A stretch of DNA of 64,000 bases from Dyella_A ginsengisoli (GCF_044904665.1 NZ_JADIKM010000001.1:1054001-1118000); one strand, 5' to 3'. Shown: positions 17,402-28,773, counted from the stretch's first letter. The notes: generated by a model from the sequence alone, not told the origin. Numbers and translations: made by a program.

Positions 17402-17596
17402 ACACTGACGTTAAAGTCGGTTTAACAAGTAGTTGGCAGGTGGGGTGGCCCCGCCGCAACCGTGTCTCCGACACCCAGCGTTACCAAAATCCGGGGAAAA
17501 GCATCGTTGTCCTCCGCGCCTGGCTGTTGCCGGGCCTTCGTACGTTCTTGCTTTTCGCTGACCGATTTCCGTTGCGAACCATAGGGTCGATACCGA

Positions 17597-20500
17597 ATGA
17601 ATAGTCGAATCCGTACCAAAGTTCTGCCGTTTGCCATCGCCAGCCTGCTCGCGACCGCGCCGGTGCTCGCGCAGAACGTCACCTCGTCGGCCGTCACCGG
17701 CCGCGTGCTCGACGCCAAGGGGCAGCCGGTTGCTGGCGCCACCGTGCAGATCGTGCATGAGCCGTCGGGCACCACCAAAGTTGTGACCACCGACAATGAC
17801 GGTCGCTATACCGCGCAGGGCCTGCGCGTGGGCGGTCCGTTCGACATCACCGCTTCGAAGGAAGGTGTGACCAGCGCCGAGCAGGACAACGTCTACCTGC
17901 AGCTGGGCCAGACCTCCTCGATCAACTTGCAGGTGACCAGCGCCGAGCAGGCTAAGGATCTCGGCGCGGTGACCGTGTCGGCCTCCGCCCTGGCGCAGAC
18001 CTTCACGCCCGACAACAAGGGCCTGTCGACCAACGTGTCGCAGCGCCAGCTCGAGACGACCCCGCAGGGCAACCGCTCGATCGACGACATCGCGCGTCTC
18101 GATCCGCGCATCAACGTCTCCGACCAGGGCGACGGCTCGATCTCGGCGGCCGGCCTGCCCAACCGCTACAACAACATCAGCGTCGATGGCATCTCGCAGG
18201 GCGACCCGTTCGGTCTGAATGCCAACGGCCTGCCGTACCAGGGTTCGCCGATCTCGGTGGACACCATCGGTGAATACAACATCTCCACCGCCAACTTCGA
18301 CGTGATCTCCGACACCGTCGGCGCCGACGTCAATGCGGTCACCAAGTCGGGCACCAACGAGTTCCACGGTTCGGTCTATTATGCCTATCGCAACGCCAAC
18401 AAGCTGGTGGGCGACGCGGGCTGGCTGGACAGCGGTGCGCCGGGCTACAAGTACACCGGCTACAAGCGCGACTGGACCGGCGGCATCACGCTGGGTGGTC
18501 CGATCGTGAAGGACAAGCTGTTCTTCTTCGTGTCGGCCGAGCAGGAAAAGACCGACGGCATCGGTGCCGACTCGGCCAACGGCCTTGACCCCGCACTGGG
18601 CAGCGGTGCCTCCACCGCCAACAAGATCTCCCCCGGGGATCTGCAGAAGGTGATCGACACGGCCAAGGCGCTGGGCCTGCAGCCGGGCACCTTCGGTGCC
18701 GGCAGCACCACGCTGGAAGACAAGCGCTACCTGGCCAAGCTGGACTGGAACATCTCCAACAACCACCGCGCCAGCCTGACCTACCAGTACACCAAGGAAA
18801 CCCAGCCGATCGTGCAGGGCAACAGCTCGAACTCGGTCGGTCTGAGCAGCTACTGGTACACCAAGGACAGCCTGACCAAGAACACCGCGATCCAGTTCTA
18901 CGACGACTGGACCGAGAACTTCTCCACCGAGGCGAAGGTGAGCTACCAGTCGTTCGAGCAACTGGCCGGCAACGCGATCAACCAGCCGCAGGTGAGGGTC
19001 TACCTTGATGCGGCCGGCCGCGGTCCGTCGGTGTACCTGGGCGAGGACCAGTTCCGCCACGAGAACGCGATCAGCACCAAGAAGTGGACCGCGTTCCTGG
19101 CTGGCACGCTGTACCTGGGTGATCACACCATCAAGGGCGGCATCGACTACCAGCGCGACAAGATCTACAACCTGTTTGGTCGCACCGAGCACGGCAACTA
19201 CACATTCTACGGCCTGAACAATTTCCAGGCGGGCAACTACGACTCGTACTTCCTGTACCAGCCGTCGGCCGGCTACACGCTCAGCGATGTGGCGGCCAAG
19301 TGGGTGTACAGCCAGTACAGCCCGTTCCTGCAGGACACCTGGCAGGTCAACAATGCGCTGTCGGTGACCTACGGCGTGCGCGTGGACATTCCGCACGCAG
19401 ATAGCGCCCCGGTGTACAACGCCAAGTTCGAGCAGGCGTTCGGTTATCCGAACAACACCAAGCTCGGTGCCAAGAACAAGGTGGTCGAGCCGCGCTTCGC
19501 GTTCAACTACAGCTTCGATACCGAGCGCATGACCCAGCTGCGCGGTGGCTTCGGTCTGTTCCAGACCTTCCCGCCGACCGTGTGGATGACCAACCCATAC
19601 CAGAACAACGGCCTGACGGTCACCAGCTACTCCTCGTTCGATCCGGCCGACGCCTCGTTCAGCCCCGACCCGTACGCGCAGAACATCCCCACCGGCACGC
19701 AGAACCCGCCGGCGGGCGTGGTTGACACGATCGACCCGAACTTCAAGCTGCCGACCGTGTGGAAAGCCACGCTGGCGTTCGATCGCGAGCTGCCGTGGTG
19801 GGGCATGATCGGGTCGGTCGAGGTGCAGCACATCAAGGCGCGTGACGGCATCTTCTACCAGGCGATCAACATTGGCGCGCCGACCGGCTACCTGCCCGAC
19901 GGTCGCGAGCAGTACTGGAAGACCCCGGGTGAGAAGGCCAACAGCCGCGACGCGGCGTACAACCGCAACCTGGCCTTCTCGCAGGATTCCACGCTGCTCA
20001 CCAACACCAGCAAGGGCAAGTCAGACAGCCTGACCCTGGCCCTGTCCAAGCCGTTCTCCGACGACTGGTTCGGCAACGTGAGCTTCACGCTCAACCACGC
20101 CACCGAAGTCAATCCGGGCAACAGCTCGCAGGCGTCCTCCGGCTACAAGTACGTGGTGCGCAAGAACGTCAATGAGGAAGTGGCCGGCATCGCCGATCGC
20201 AACATCGCCAAGACCGTCAAGGTTGCACTGACCTGGCAGCACGCGTTCTTCGGCGACTACAAGACCTCGGTCTCGGCGTTCTACACCGGTCGCAGCGGCA
20301 ACCCGTACAGCTGGATCTTCTCCGGCGACGTCAACGGCGATGGCATCACCTTCGAGGATCCGGCCTACATTCCGAAGGCAAACGATCCGCTGGTGAGCTA
20401 CGGCACGACCGATCCGAAGGTGATCCAGCAGTTCCAGGACTTCATCTCCAGCAACGATTACCTCAACAGCCACCGTGGTCAGATCGCCAACCGAAACGGC

Positions 20501-20836
20501 GCACACTCGCCGTGGATCAACCAGTTGGACATGAGCTTCTCGCAGGAAGTGCCGGGGATCTTCAAGGGCAACAAGGGCATCCTGCGCCTCGATGTCTACA
20601 ACTTCCTCAACCTGCTGGACAAGAACTGGGGCCAGACCACGTACACCCAGTACGGCACCCGCACGCTCGCCGGCTACAACGGCGTGAACGCGAATGGCCA
20701 GTACGTGTACTTCCTGCCGACGGACAAGAACGGCAACTACCAGCCGCAGCAGTTGATCCAGTACGACGCGGGCTCCAACCCGACCCGCGTGGTGTCGCGC
20801 TGGTCGGCCATGCTGACCCTGAAGTACACCTTCTGA
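17597..20836 (+). CDS. Oar-like TonB-dependent outer-membrane receptor
   Basis: A 1079-residue receptor. It has a signal peptide (about 1-26, ending VLAQ), a carboxypeptidase-regulatory-like beta-sandwich (about 30-112: GRVLDAKGQPVAGATVQIVHEPSG), a plug domain (about 120-250) and a long beta-barrel ending in a C-terminal aromatic (SAMLTLKYTF). The extra N-terminal sandwich and long barrel are typical of the Oar group of Xanthomonadales. The ligand cannot be read from sequence. No TonB box was sought beyond inspection, and there is no adjacent sigma/anti-sigma pair. It is monocistronic, between the acyltransferase gene and a strong terminator. Confidence 0.88.
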   Translation: MNSRIRTKVLPFAIASLLATAPVLAQNVTSSAVTGRVLDAKGQPVAGATVQIVHEPSGTTKVVTTDNDGRYTAQGLRVGGPFDITASKEGVTSAEQDNVYLQLGQTSSINLQVTSAEQAKDLGAVTVSASALAQTFTPDNKGLSTNVSQRQLETTPQGNRSIDDIARLDPRINVSDQGDGSISAAGLPNRYNNISVDGISQGDPFGLNANGLPYQGSPISVDTIGEYNISTANFDVISDTVGADVNAVTKSGTNEFHGSVYYAYRNANKLVGDAGWLDSGAPGYKYTGYKRDWTGGITLGGPIVKDKLFFFVSAEQEKTDGIGADSANGLDPALGSGASTANKISPGDLQKVIDTAKALGLQPGTFGAGSTTLEDKRYLAKLDWNISNNHRASLTYQYTKETQPIVQGNSSNSVGLSSYWYTKDSLTKNTAIQFYDDWTENFSTEAKVSYQSFEQLAGNAINQPQVRVYLDAAGRGPSVYLGEDQFRHENAISTKKWTAFLAGTLYLGDHTIKGGIDYQRDKIYNLFGRTEHGNYTFYGLNNFQAGNYDSYFLYQPSAGYTLSDVAAKWVYSQYSPFLQDTWQVNNALSVTYGVRVDIPHADSAPVYNAKFEQAFGYPNNTKLGAKNKVVEPRFAFNYSFDTERMTQLRGGFGLFQTFPPTVWMTNPYQNNGLTVTSYSSFDPADASFSPDPYAQNIPTGTQNPPAGVVDTIDPNFKLPTVWKATLAFDRELPWWGMIGSVEVQHIKARDGIFYQAINIGAPTGYLPDGREQYWKTPGEKANSRDAAYNRNLAFSQDSTLLTNTSKGKSDSLTLALSKPFSDDWFGNVSFTLNHATEVNPGNSSQASSGYKYVVRKNVNEEVAGIADRNIAKTVKVALTWQHAFFGDYKTSVSAFYTGRSGNPYSWIFSGDVNGDGITFEDPAYIPKANDPLVSYGTTDPKVIQQFQDFISSNDYLNSHRGQIANRNGAHSPWINQLDMSFSQEVPGIFKGNKGILRLDVYNFLNLLDKNWGQTTYTQYGTRTLAGYNGVNANGQYVYFLPTDKNGNYQPQQLIQYDAGSNPTRVVSRWSAMLTLKYTF

Positions 20837-20866
20837 TCATCTGATCGGATCCTGATGTGAAACGAG

Positions 20867-20894
20867 CCGGCGCCCGCAAGGGCGCCGGTTTTTT
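20867..20894 (+). terminator. Rho-independent terminator of the TonB receptor gene
   Basis: CCGGCGCCC, loop GCAA, GGGCGCCGG, then T6. Confidence 0.92.
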
Positions 20895-20989
20895 ATTGCC
20901 TTGACCATGACATGAGGGCAGGGGATGCTTGGCGGTCCGCCACGGCGCTGCATGAGGCAGTGGGCCGTCAGCGGCAGGAGAGTTTGCGG

Positions 20990-22390
20990 ATGAACGAGAT
21001 TCACGCCGGCGTCGCCGGCAAGGCGGCCACCGTCAGCGCGCGCATTTCGCCCGCCGGTGGCCTGGACATTCTTTCGCGCAACGAAGTGGCGCGGTTGCGC
21101 GATGCCAGCGGTTCGGGCATGCACGCGCTGCTGCGACGCTGTGCGCTGGCCGTGCTGACCTCAGGCAGCATGAGCGACGATCCCCGCTCGATGTTCGAGC
21201 AGTACCCGCACTTCGACATCCAGGTGCTGCAGCAGGATCGCGGCATCAAGATCGAGCTGACCCACGCGCCGGCGCAGGCGTTCGTGGACGGCCAGATCAT
21301 CCGCGGCATCAACGAGCTGCTGGTGGCGGTGGTCCGCGACATCGTCTACGTGTCGACCCAGCTGGAGCAGGGCGGTTTCGATCTCGACGACACCGTGGGG
21401 CTGACCCATGCGGTGTTCGAGATCCTGCGCAATGCGCGCATCCTCAAGCCGCAGATCGATCCGAACCTGGTGGTGTGCTGGGGTGGCCACTCGATCTCGC
21501 GCGACGAGTACGAATACACCAAGCAGGTGGGCTACCAGCTCGGCCTGCGCGGCATGGACATCTGCACCGGCTGCGGTCCGGGCGCGATGAAGGGTCCGAT
21601 GAAGGGCGCCACCATCGCCCACGCCAAGCAGCGGCGGCGCAACAACCGCTACATCGGCATCACCGAGCCGGGCATCATCGCGGCCGAGTCGCCGAACCCG
21701 ATCGTCAACCAGCTGGTGATCATGCCGGACATCGAGAAACGGCTGGAGGCCTTCGTGCGCATGGGCCACGGCATCATCGTGTTCCCCGGCGGCGTGGGCA
21801 CGGCGGAAGAGATCCTCTACCTGCTCGGCATCCTGCTGCACCCGGACAATGCCGGCGTGCCGTTCCCGCTGATCTTCACCGGACCGCGGCAGTCGGCCGC
21901 CTACTTCGAGCAGATCGACCGCTTCCTGCGCCTGACGCTGGGCGAAGAGGTGGCGCAGCACTACCAGATCATCGTGGACGACCCTGCGGCCGTGGCGCGG
22001 GCGATGGTCAAGGGCGTGGACAAGGTGCGCAACCATCGCCTGGACAACAAGGATGCGTTCTTCTTCAACTGGGCGCTCAATATCCCGTTCGCCTTCCAGG
22101 TGCCGTTCCGCCCGACCCACGAGGCGATGCGTGCGCTGGCGATCCATCGCGAGCGTCCACGCCATGAGCTGGCCGCGGATCTGCGTCGCGCGTTCTCCGG
22201 CATCGTCGCGGGCAACGTGAAGGAAGAGGGGGTGCGTGCCATCGAGCAGCACGGGCCGTTCGACATCGACGGCGAGCCGGACATCATGCGTTCGCTGGAC
22301 GAGCTGCTGCAGGCGTTCGTGGCACAGCACCGCATGAAGCTGCCGGGCGGCACGGCCTACGAGCCTTGTTATCGGGTGCGCGCAGCCTGA
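20990..22390 (+). CDS. ppnN: LOG-family pyrimidine/purine nucleotide 5'-monophosphate nucleosidase
   Basis: A 466-residue PpnN (YgdH) homologue, which cleaves nucleoside monophosphates to base and ribose 5-phosphate. In Escherichia coli it is activated by (p)ppGpp. The N-terminal extension (ISPAGGLDILSRNEVARL...LAVLTSG), the Rossmann core with GCGPGAMKGPMKGA and the LOG signature PGGVGTAEE (residues 266-274) are present, plus the long C-terminal helical domain of PpnN that short LOG proteins lack. The start at 20990 follows CAGGAGAG; an upstream in-frame extension lies in the leader. Confidence 0.92.
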   Translation: MNEIHAGVAGKAATVSARISPAGGLDILSRNEVARLRDASGSGMHALLRRCALAVLTSGSMSDDPRSMFEQYPHFDIQVLQQDRGIKIELTHAPAQAFVDGQIIRGINELLVAVVRDIVYVSTQLEQGGFDLDDTVGLTHAVFEILRNARILKPQIDPNLVVCWGGHSISRDEYEYTKQVGYQLGLRGMDICTGCGPGAMKGPMKGATIAHAKQRRRNNRYIGITEPGIIAAESPNPIVNQLVIMPDIEKRLEAFVRMGHGIIVFPGGVGTAEEILYLLGILLHPDNAGVPFPLIFTGPRQSAAYFEQIDRFLRLTLGEEVAQHYQIIVDDPAAVARAMVKGVDKVRNHRLDNKDAFFFNWALNIPFAFQVPFRPTHEAMRALAIHRERPRHELAADLRRAFSGIVAGNVKEEGVRAIEQHGPFDIDGEPDIMRSLDELLQAFVAQHRMKLPGGTAYEPCYRVRAA

Positions 22391-22413
22391 GCGAAAACGA
22401 GGCGTCCGGCGTC

Positions 22414-22442
22414 TTGACAGCCCCGGTCTCCCTCGACAAACT
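22414..22442 (+). promoter_or_regulatory. Promoter of tRNA-Asn
   Basis: A perfect TTGACA (22414-22419), 17-bp spacer and CAAACT (22437-22442), ending 11 bp before the mature tRNA 5' end. Confidence 0.6.
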
Positions 22443-22453
22443 ACGCAGCTCAC

Positions 22454-22530
22454 GCCCGAATAGCTCAGCTGGTTAGAGCACTTGACTGTTAATCAGGGGG
22501 TCGTTGGTTCGAGTCCAACTTCGGGCGCCA
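22454..22530 (+). tRNA. tRNA-Asn (anticodon GTT)
   Basis: A 77-nt cloverleaf. Acceptor stem GCCCGAA pairs with TTCGGGC, the anticodon loop is CTGTTAA with GTT at 22488-22490, the T arm is GTTGG-TTCGAGT-CCAAC, and the CCA end is genomically encoded. Confidence 0.97.
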
Positions 22531-22538
22531 TCTTCAGC

Positions 22539-22566
22539 AAAACGCCGGCCTTGTGCCGGCGTTTTT
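22539..22566 (+). terminator. Rho-independent terminator after tRNA-Asn
   Basis: AAAACGCCGGC, loop CTTGT, GCCGGCGTTTTT. The A/T symmetry means it can also end the convergent pseudopilin gene. Confidence 0.9.
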
Positions 22567-22594
22567 GCGTCCGGGCGACCACGCCCTGCGCGGT

Positions 22595-23155
22595 TCAGCC
22601 GTCAACTGCGCAGGCCGCGGACTGGGCGGCCGAGGCCGTGTCGCCGCGGACCCGGCCGGCGTTGGACACGACCACGTTCAGCGCTTGCCCCGGCCTGCCG
22701 GCGAGGCACACCGTGAACGTGAGATTGCTGCCTGCGGCGCTGCCGTCAGGATGGAAGCGCACCCGGTATCGGCCCGTGCTGCTGCGAACGTGAAGTTGCG
22801 TCTCGCTTGCCGTGCCGGTGTAGAGGGCCTGGTGATCGGGCTGGTTGTCTGCGTCGCGATCTTCGGCAATCAGCCAACCTTGGTCCCAGACGGAAGTTGC
22901 CTGACAGGCGACGCCGTCGCTGCTGGGGCAGAACACTACCGGCACGCCGTGGGTGATGGCCGCTTCGCGGGCATGCTGCAATCCGGCGATATAGTCCATC
23001 TGCATGGACTGCAGCCGGTTGCGCGAGACCAATCCGCCCAGTGAGGGTGCGGCGATGCTGACCAGCACGGCCACGATGGCCAGCGCCATGATCTGCTCGA
23101 TGAGGGTGATGCCGGCCTGCCCGGCCTGCCCCTGGTGTCCGTTTTGATCTGGCAT
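22595..23155 (-). CDS. GspH/FimT-family type IV pseudopilin
   Basis: A 186-residue prepilin-like protein. The leader ends in QAG, followed by the type III N-methylation site ITLIEQIMALAIVAVLVSIAAPSL, where the prepilin peptidase should cleave after Gly and before Ile. The rest resembles the GspH/FimT periplasmic domain, with four cysteines that could form disulfides. It is a minor pilin candidate for type IV pili or a type II secretion pseudopilus. No other pilus gene lies in the window, and it sits alone between tRNA-Asn and uvrB. Confidence 0.85.
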   Translation of the reverse strand: MPDQNGHQGQAGQAGITLIEQIMALAIVAVLVSIAAPSLGGLVSRNRLQSMQMDYIAGLQHAREAAITHGVPVVFCPSSDGVACQATSVWDQGWLIAEDRDADNQPDHQALYTGTASETQLHVRSSTGRYRVRFHPDGSAAGSNLTFTVCLAGRPGQALNVVVSNAGRVRGDTASAAQSAACAVDG

Positions 23156-23244
23156 GCCTGCGTTCCTGCGTGGCCTCAGGCGATGCTAGACACGGCAGGA
23201 CGGGCCGACTGCCACCCGATGCGGCCATCGGTCGTCGGAGGCTG

Positions 23245-23261
23245 CTGACAGGTGCTGTCAG
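23245..23261. promoter_or_regulatory. Perfect palindrome upstream of uvrB, candidate operator
   Basis: CTGACAG-GTG-CTGTCAG, a 7-3-7 perfect inverted repeat. It ends 11 bp before TAAAAT (23273-23278), a -10-like sequence for uvrB. It is not the classic CTGT-N8-ACAG LexA box. Confidence 0.4.
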
Positions 23262-23306
23262 GAGGGGCGATTTAAAATGCGGGTCCGCGCCCGCATGTCG
23301 ACGGCC

Positions 23307-25337
<2,031 letters not shown>

Positions 25338-25354
25338 TCGCGGTGATGCGGTTG

Positions 25355-25384
25355 TTGCGCGCGTTTTGCGGCTTTGGCTATACT
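25355..25384 (+). promoter_or_regulatory. Promoter of tRNA-Val
   Basis: TTGCGC (25355-25360), 18-bp spacer, TATACT (25379-25384), ending 11 bp before the tRNA. Confidence 0.5.
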
Positions 25385-25395
25385 TCGCGGCTCTT

Positions 25396-25470
25396 GGGCG
25401 GTTAGCTCAGCGGTAGAGCACTACCTTGACATGGTAGGGGTCACAAGTTCGATCCTTGTACCGCCCACCA
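25396..25470 (+). tRNA. tRNA-Val (anticodon GAC)
   Basis: A 75-nt cloverleaf. Acceptor GGGCGGT pairs with ACCGCCC, the anticodon arm is CTACC-TTGACAT-GGTAG with GAC at 25428-25430, and CCA is encoded. Confidence 0.97.
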
Positions 25471-25533
25471 AGACACCGGCGACGGGTCGGCCCTTTGGGT
25501 CCGAAGCCAGCCAAGGCAACACGATTCAGCAGA

Positions 25534-25565
25534 ACGGCGCCGCCCTCGGGTTGGCGCCGTTTTTG
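25534..25565 (+). terminator. Rho-independent terminator after tRNA-Val
   Basis: ACGGCGCC stem, 11-nt loop, GGCGCCGT stem, then TTTTT. Confidence 0.85.
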
Positions 25566-25602
25566 TTTCCACGCCCGCTGCCGGGCCTGCGGAGCTGTCG
25601 AG

Positions 25603-26052
25603 ATGATCTACCTGTGGACCAAGTCCCTGCACCTGCTGTTTGTCATCGCCTGGATGGCGACGGTGTTCTACCTGCCGCGCATCCTGGTGAACCTGGCCGA
25701 GGCCGGTGACGATGCGGCGGTGCGCGCTCGCCTGCACCTGATGGGGCGCCGGTTGTACAAGTTCGGCCACAACATGTTCGGCCTTGCCTTTGTGCTGGGA
25801 CTCGCGCTCTGGCTGGGCTGGCACGTGTTTCCGCAGTCGCTGCCGAACGTGGTCGGATCGATGCACTGGATCGACGCCAAGTTGACCCTGGTGGCGGTGC
25901 TGCTGGCGTACTTCATCTGGTCCGGACGGCTGCTCAAGCGCAGCGAGCAGGGTGGTGCGCTGCCCTCGTCGCGCGCGCTGCGCTGGCTCAACGAGCTGCC
26001 GGTGCTGCTGCTGCTCGGCGTTATCTTCCTGGTATTGGCCAAGCCGTTCTGA
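25603..26052 (+). CDS. HemJ/CopD-like integral membrane protein
   Basis: A 149-residue protein with four predicted TM helices. The start MIYLWTKSLHLLFVIAWMATVFYLPRILV and the later HWIDAKLTLVAVLLAYFIW match HemJ, the non-oxygen protoporphyrinogen IX oxidase, including the conserved early His and the Arg after YLP. The broader family is often labelled CopD-like. A HemJ role in heme synthesis is the best guess. No other heme gene is adjacent, and a second protoporphyrinogen oxidase elsewhere cannot be excluded. Confidence 0.75.
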   Translation: MIYLWTKSLHLLFVIAWMATVFYLPRILVNLAEAGDDAAVRARLHLMGRRLYKFGHNMFGLAFVLGLALWLGWHVFPQSLPNVVGSMHWIDAKLTLVAVLLAYFIWSGRLLKRSEQGGALPSSRALRWLNELPVLLLLGVIFLVLAKPF

Positions 26053-26064
26053 TCGGCCTGGCGG

Positions 26065-27471
26065 TTATGGAAGGGCGTCATTGGGCGCTGTTTTCTCCGT
26101 CACGCGTCGATCGCTGTGGCGATCCCGCCAAGTGGTCGAGGCACTGTCCGTGCGCGTGATGCGGGCCTGGCCGTAAGCGCCGACGAGGCTGCCGTGCCGG
26201 GCGAAATCGGCGAGCATGCGGAAGTAGCCTGGCGCATAGCGGGTGGAAAGGCGCTCGCCGTGCGGCCCGATCTCGAACTCGGTCATGCCGTGTTCTGCGC
26301 CGGGATAAAGCGCCAGGGTGATCGGGTGCCGTGCGGCGATCAGGCGCTGGAGCCGACGCGATGTTTCCGCACTCGGCGCCTCCAAGTCCATCCCGCCCAG
26401 CACCCAGAGCTGCGGCACGGTCACTGCGGAGAGGGTCGGCATCGGGTCGTAATGGAAGGGCGTGCCGAAGTGGAAGGCGCCGGACTTGGCGACGATCTGC
26501 TGCCGGCTTAGCGGGAGCACCACCCAGGTGTAGTTGCCGTGCACATCCTTGTACCAGGGCTCGTGGCGGTACCTCGCGCGGATCGCGTCCAGCGCGTCCA
26601 GGCCCTCGGTGGCACCACTGGCGATCACACGCTCGGCCGCGGCACCAATGGCCTGGCCTTTGGCGACGATGTCGGGGCGGTAGCCCTTGAGCTGCATCTC
26701 CAGGGCGATCTCCTGCTGGTCCTCATCGATCACCGAGACGGCCAGGCCGAAACTGACGATCGCGAAGTCCACCGGTGCGCGCCGGGTCGCCAGCGGCACC
26801 ACCCAACCTCCCTGGCTGCCGCCCTGGTAGCCGATGCGGCTCAGCCGTCGGCCAGCCAGCCGGCGTGCCTCGCGCATCGCAGCGACCGCGTCGTCGGCGA
26901 GCAGGTCGAAGTCCTGCGTGTACTGGCCGCCGGATCTGCCAGTGCCGCGCTTGTCGTAGACGAACGCACCTACGCCCTGCGACGGCAGCAGCCGTTGCAG
27001 GTAGTTGAAGCGGCGCGCGGAATCGTGCTCGGCTCCATGCACCAGCACCACCACCGGAACGCGCGACTTTCCGGGCGGCAGCAGCAGCCGGCCGACCAGC
27101 GTGGTGCCGCGCGAAACAAAACGGGTTTCGGTCACCGCCAGCGGCAGGCGCCGGCCAGCGAGGCCGCCGAAATGCAGGCCTTCCGTCGGACAGGCATGAA
27201 AGCTGACCTCGATGCCGTCGGCCCGGCCGGTCCAGCCGTAGCTGCTTTGCCAATGGCCAGGTGCGGCCTGCCTGAGCGCTCCGCTCGTACCGTCGAGCTT
27301 GCGCCAGCGCAGTGTGCCGTTGTCGGACGGTCCGATGTCGACGTCTTCGCCATCGGCGAGGCGATAGATCCCCACTTCGCAGCGGTCGGCGGCGTGGCTC
27401 GCCAACGGCAGGCTGGCGAAGAGCAGCGCCAAGGCGCCGGCAAAAACGGCGTGTGCGTGTGATACGGCCAT
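26065..27471 (-). CDS. Secreted alpha/beta-hydrolase
   Basis: A 468-residue hydrolase with a signal peptide (about 1-28, ending ASHA). An N-terminal beta-rich region (30-120) precedes an alpha/beta-hydrolase fold with oxyanion-hole segment LVHGAEHDSA (144-153), YDKRGTGRSGG, and nucleophile Ser219 in YQGGSQGG. The acid is probably Asp in GGMDLEAP and the base His in PGAEHGMTE. Substrate is unknown; ester or peptide hydrolysis is possible. GGAG six bases before the ATG at 27471 fixes the start. It lies downstream of the epimerase gene on the same strand. Confidence 0.8.
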   Translation of the reverse strand: MAVSHAHAVFAGALALLFASLPLASHAADRCEVGIYRLADGEDVDIGPSDNGTLRWRKLDGTSGALRQAAPGHWQSSYGWTGRADGIEVSFHACPTEGLHFGGLAGRRLPLAVTETRFVSRGTTLVGRLLLPPGKSRVPVVVLVHGAEHDSARRFNYLQRLLPSQGVGAFVYDKRGTGRSGGQYTQDFDLLADDAVAAMREARRLAGRRLSRIGYQGGSQGGWVVPLATRRAPVDFAIVSFGLAVSVIDEDQQEIALEMQLKGYRPDIVAKGQAIGAAAERVIASGATEGLDALDAIRARYRHEPWYKDVHGNYTWVVLPLSRQQIVAKSGAFHFGTPFHYDPMPTLSAVTVPQLWVLGGMDLEAPSAETSRRLQRLIAARHPITLALYPGAEHGMTEFEIGPHGERLSTRYAPGYFRMLADFARHGSLVGAYGQARITRTDSASTTWRDRHSDRRVTEKTAPNDALP

Positions 27472-27574
27472 GGAATGCTCCGGCTGCCCGCTTGATCGGG
27501 CCCATGCGAACCGGATACGTGTTCTGGCTCGCTGGTTGCAGCGCGCCTCCGGAGAACGGAGCTTCCCAGGGGGC

Positions 27575-28585
27575 TCAGCCCCGTTCGTGATACTCCCGGT
27601 ACCACGCCACGAAGCGCGCCACGCCCTCTTCGATGGAGGTGTTCGGCGCATAGCCCACGTCGCGCCGCAGGGCGGAGACGTCGGCCCAGGTATCGGGCAC
27701 GTCGCCGGGCTGCATCGGCAGCAGGCGCTTTTCCACGGTGCGGCCCAGCGCCTGTTCCATCAGCTCGATGAAGCGCAGCAACTGCACCGGCTGGTCGTTG
27801 CCGATGTTGTACACGCGGTAGGGCGCGTTCGATGTGCCCGGGTTGGGATGCATCGGGTCGTAGGACGGATCGGCCTGTGCGGGGTGGTCGAGCGTGCGGA
27901 TCACGCCCTCGACGATGTCGTCGATGTAGGTGAAATCGCGGCTGTGATTGCCGAAATTGAACACGTCGATCGGCTCGCCGCGGCTGATGCGTTCGGCAAA
28001 CAGCATCGGCGACATGTCCGGCCGGCCCCACGGGCCGTACACGGTGAAGAAGCGCAGTCCGGTGGTCGGCAGGCCGTAGAGGTGGCTGTAGGTGTGCGCC
28101 ATGAGCTCGTTGGCCTTCTTGGTCGCCGCGTACAGGCTGACCGGATGGTCCACGGCATCCTCGACCGCAAATGGAAGCTTGCGGTTGGCGCCGTATACCG
28201 AGCTGGACGAGGCGTAGACCAGGTGCTCCACGCCGTGGTGCCGGCAGCCTTCCAGCACGTTGGTGAAGCCGACCAGGTTGCTGGACACGTAGGCCTGGGG
28301 ATTCTTCAGCGAATAGCGCACGCCCGCCTGGGCGGCGAGGTTGACCACCCGCTGCGGCCGGAAGGTCGCGAAGGCGTGCTCGATTGCCGCCGCATCGGCC
28401 AGGTCGGCGCGCTGGTGCGTGTAGTGCGGATGGTCGACGAACCGCGCCAGTCGCGCTTCCTTGAGGGCCGGATCGTAATAGTCGTTGTGGTTGTCCAACC
28501 CCCACACCTCCTCGCCGCGGTCGAGCAGGCGTTGCGCCAGGGCGGCGCCGATGAAACCGGCCGTACCGGTGACCAGGATGCGCAT
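27575..28585 (-). CDS. NAD-dependent sugar-nucleotide epimerase, UDP-glucuronate 4-epimerase-like
   Basis: A 336-residue extended SDR with the NAD motif TGTAGFIG (6-13), SSSSVYG and the catalytic YAATKKANE. The DNHNDYYDPALKEARL and RFFTVYGPWGRPDM segments are typical of the CapI/LpsL group, which interconverts UDP-glucuronate and UDP-galacturonate for capsule or LPS. It stands alone here without glycosyltransferases. The assignment to the family is firm, the exact sugar less so. Confidence 0.85.
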   Translation of the reverse strand: MRILVTGTAGFIGAALAQRLLDRGEEVWGLDNHNDYYDPALKEARLARFVDHPHYTHQRADLADAAAIEHAFATFRPQRVVNLAAQAGVRYSLKNPQAYVSSNLVGFTNVLEGCRHHGVEHLVYASSSSVYGANRKLPFAVEDAVDHPVSLYAATKKANELMAHTYSHLYGLPTTGLRFFTVYGPWGRPDMSPMLFAERISRGEPIDVFNFGNHSRDFTYIDDIVEGVIRTLDHPAQADPSYDPMHPNPGTSNAPYRVYNIGNDQPVQLLRFIELMEQALGRTVEKRLLPMQPGDVPDTWADVSALRRDVGYAPNTSIEEGVARFVAWYREYHERG

Positions 28586-28746
28586 GGAGGAAGCCGAGGC
28601 AGAGTGGGAATTCCCTCATTCTAGCGCCGCCAGTGCAAAGCGCCCGCTGGCGCGGATCGACGGCCGTTTCTGGGCTAGACTAGCGTTCTGTTTCGACCTT
28701 TCCTGACAAGGTGACCCGCGTCCCGAGCGCCGGTCGAGTGTGCGAC

Positions 28747-28773
28747 ATGTCCACTACTTCCCGCCCACGCTGA
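28747..28773 (+). other. Possible 8-codon leader ORF upstream of thrS
   Basis: ATG followed by codons for STTSRPR and a stop, including two consecutive ACT threonine codons, which are uncommon in this ACC-preferring genome. It ends 24 bp before a hairpin and 70 bp before thrS. There is no clear Shine-Dalgarno, so translation is doubtful. Confidence 0.2.
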
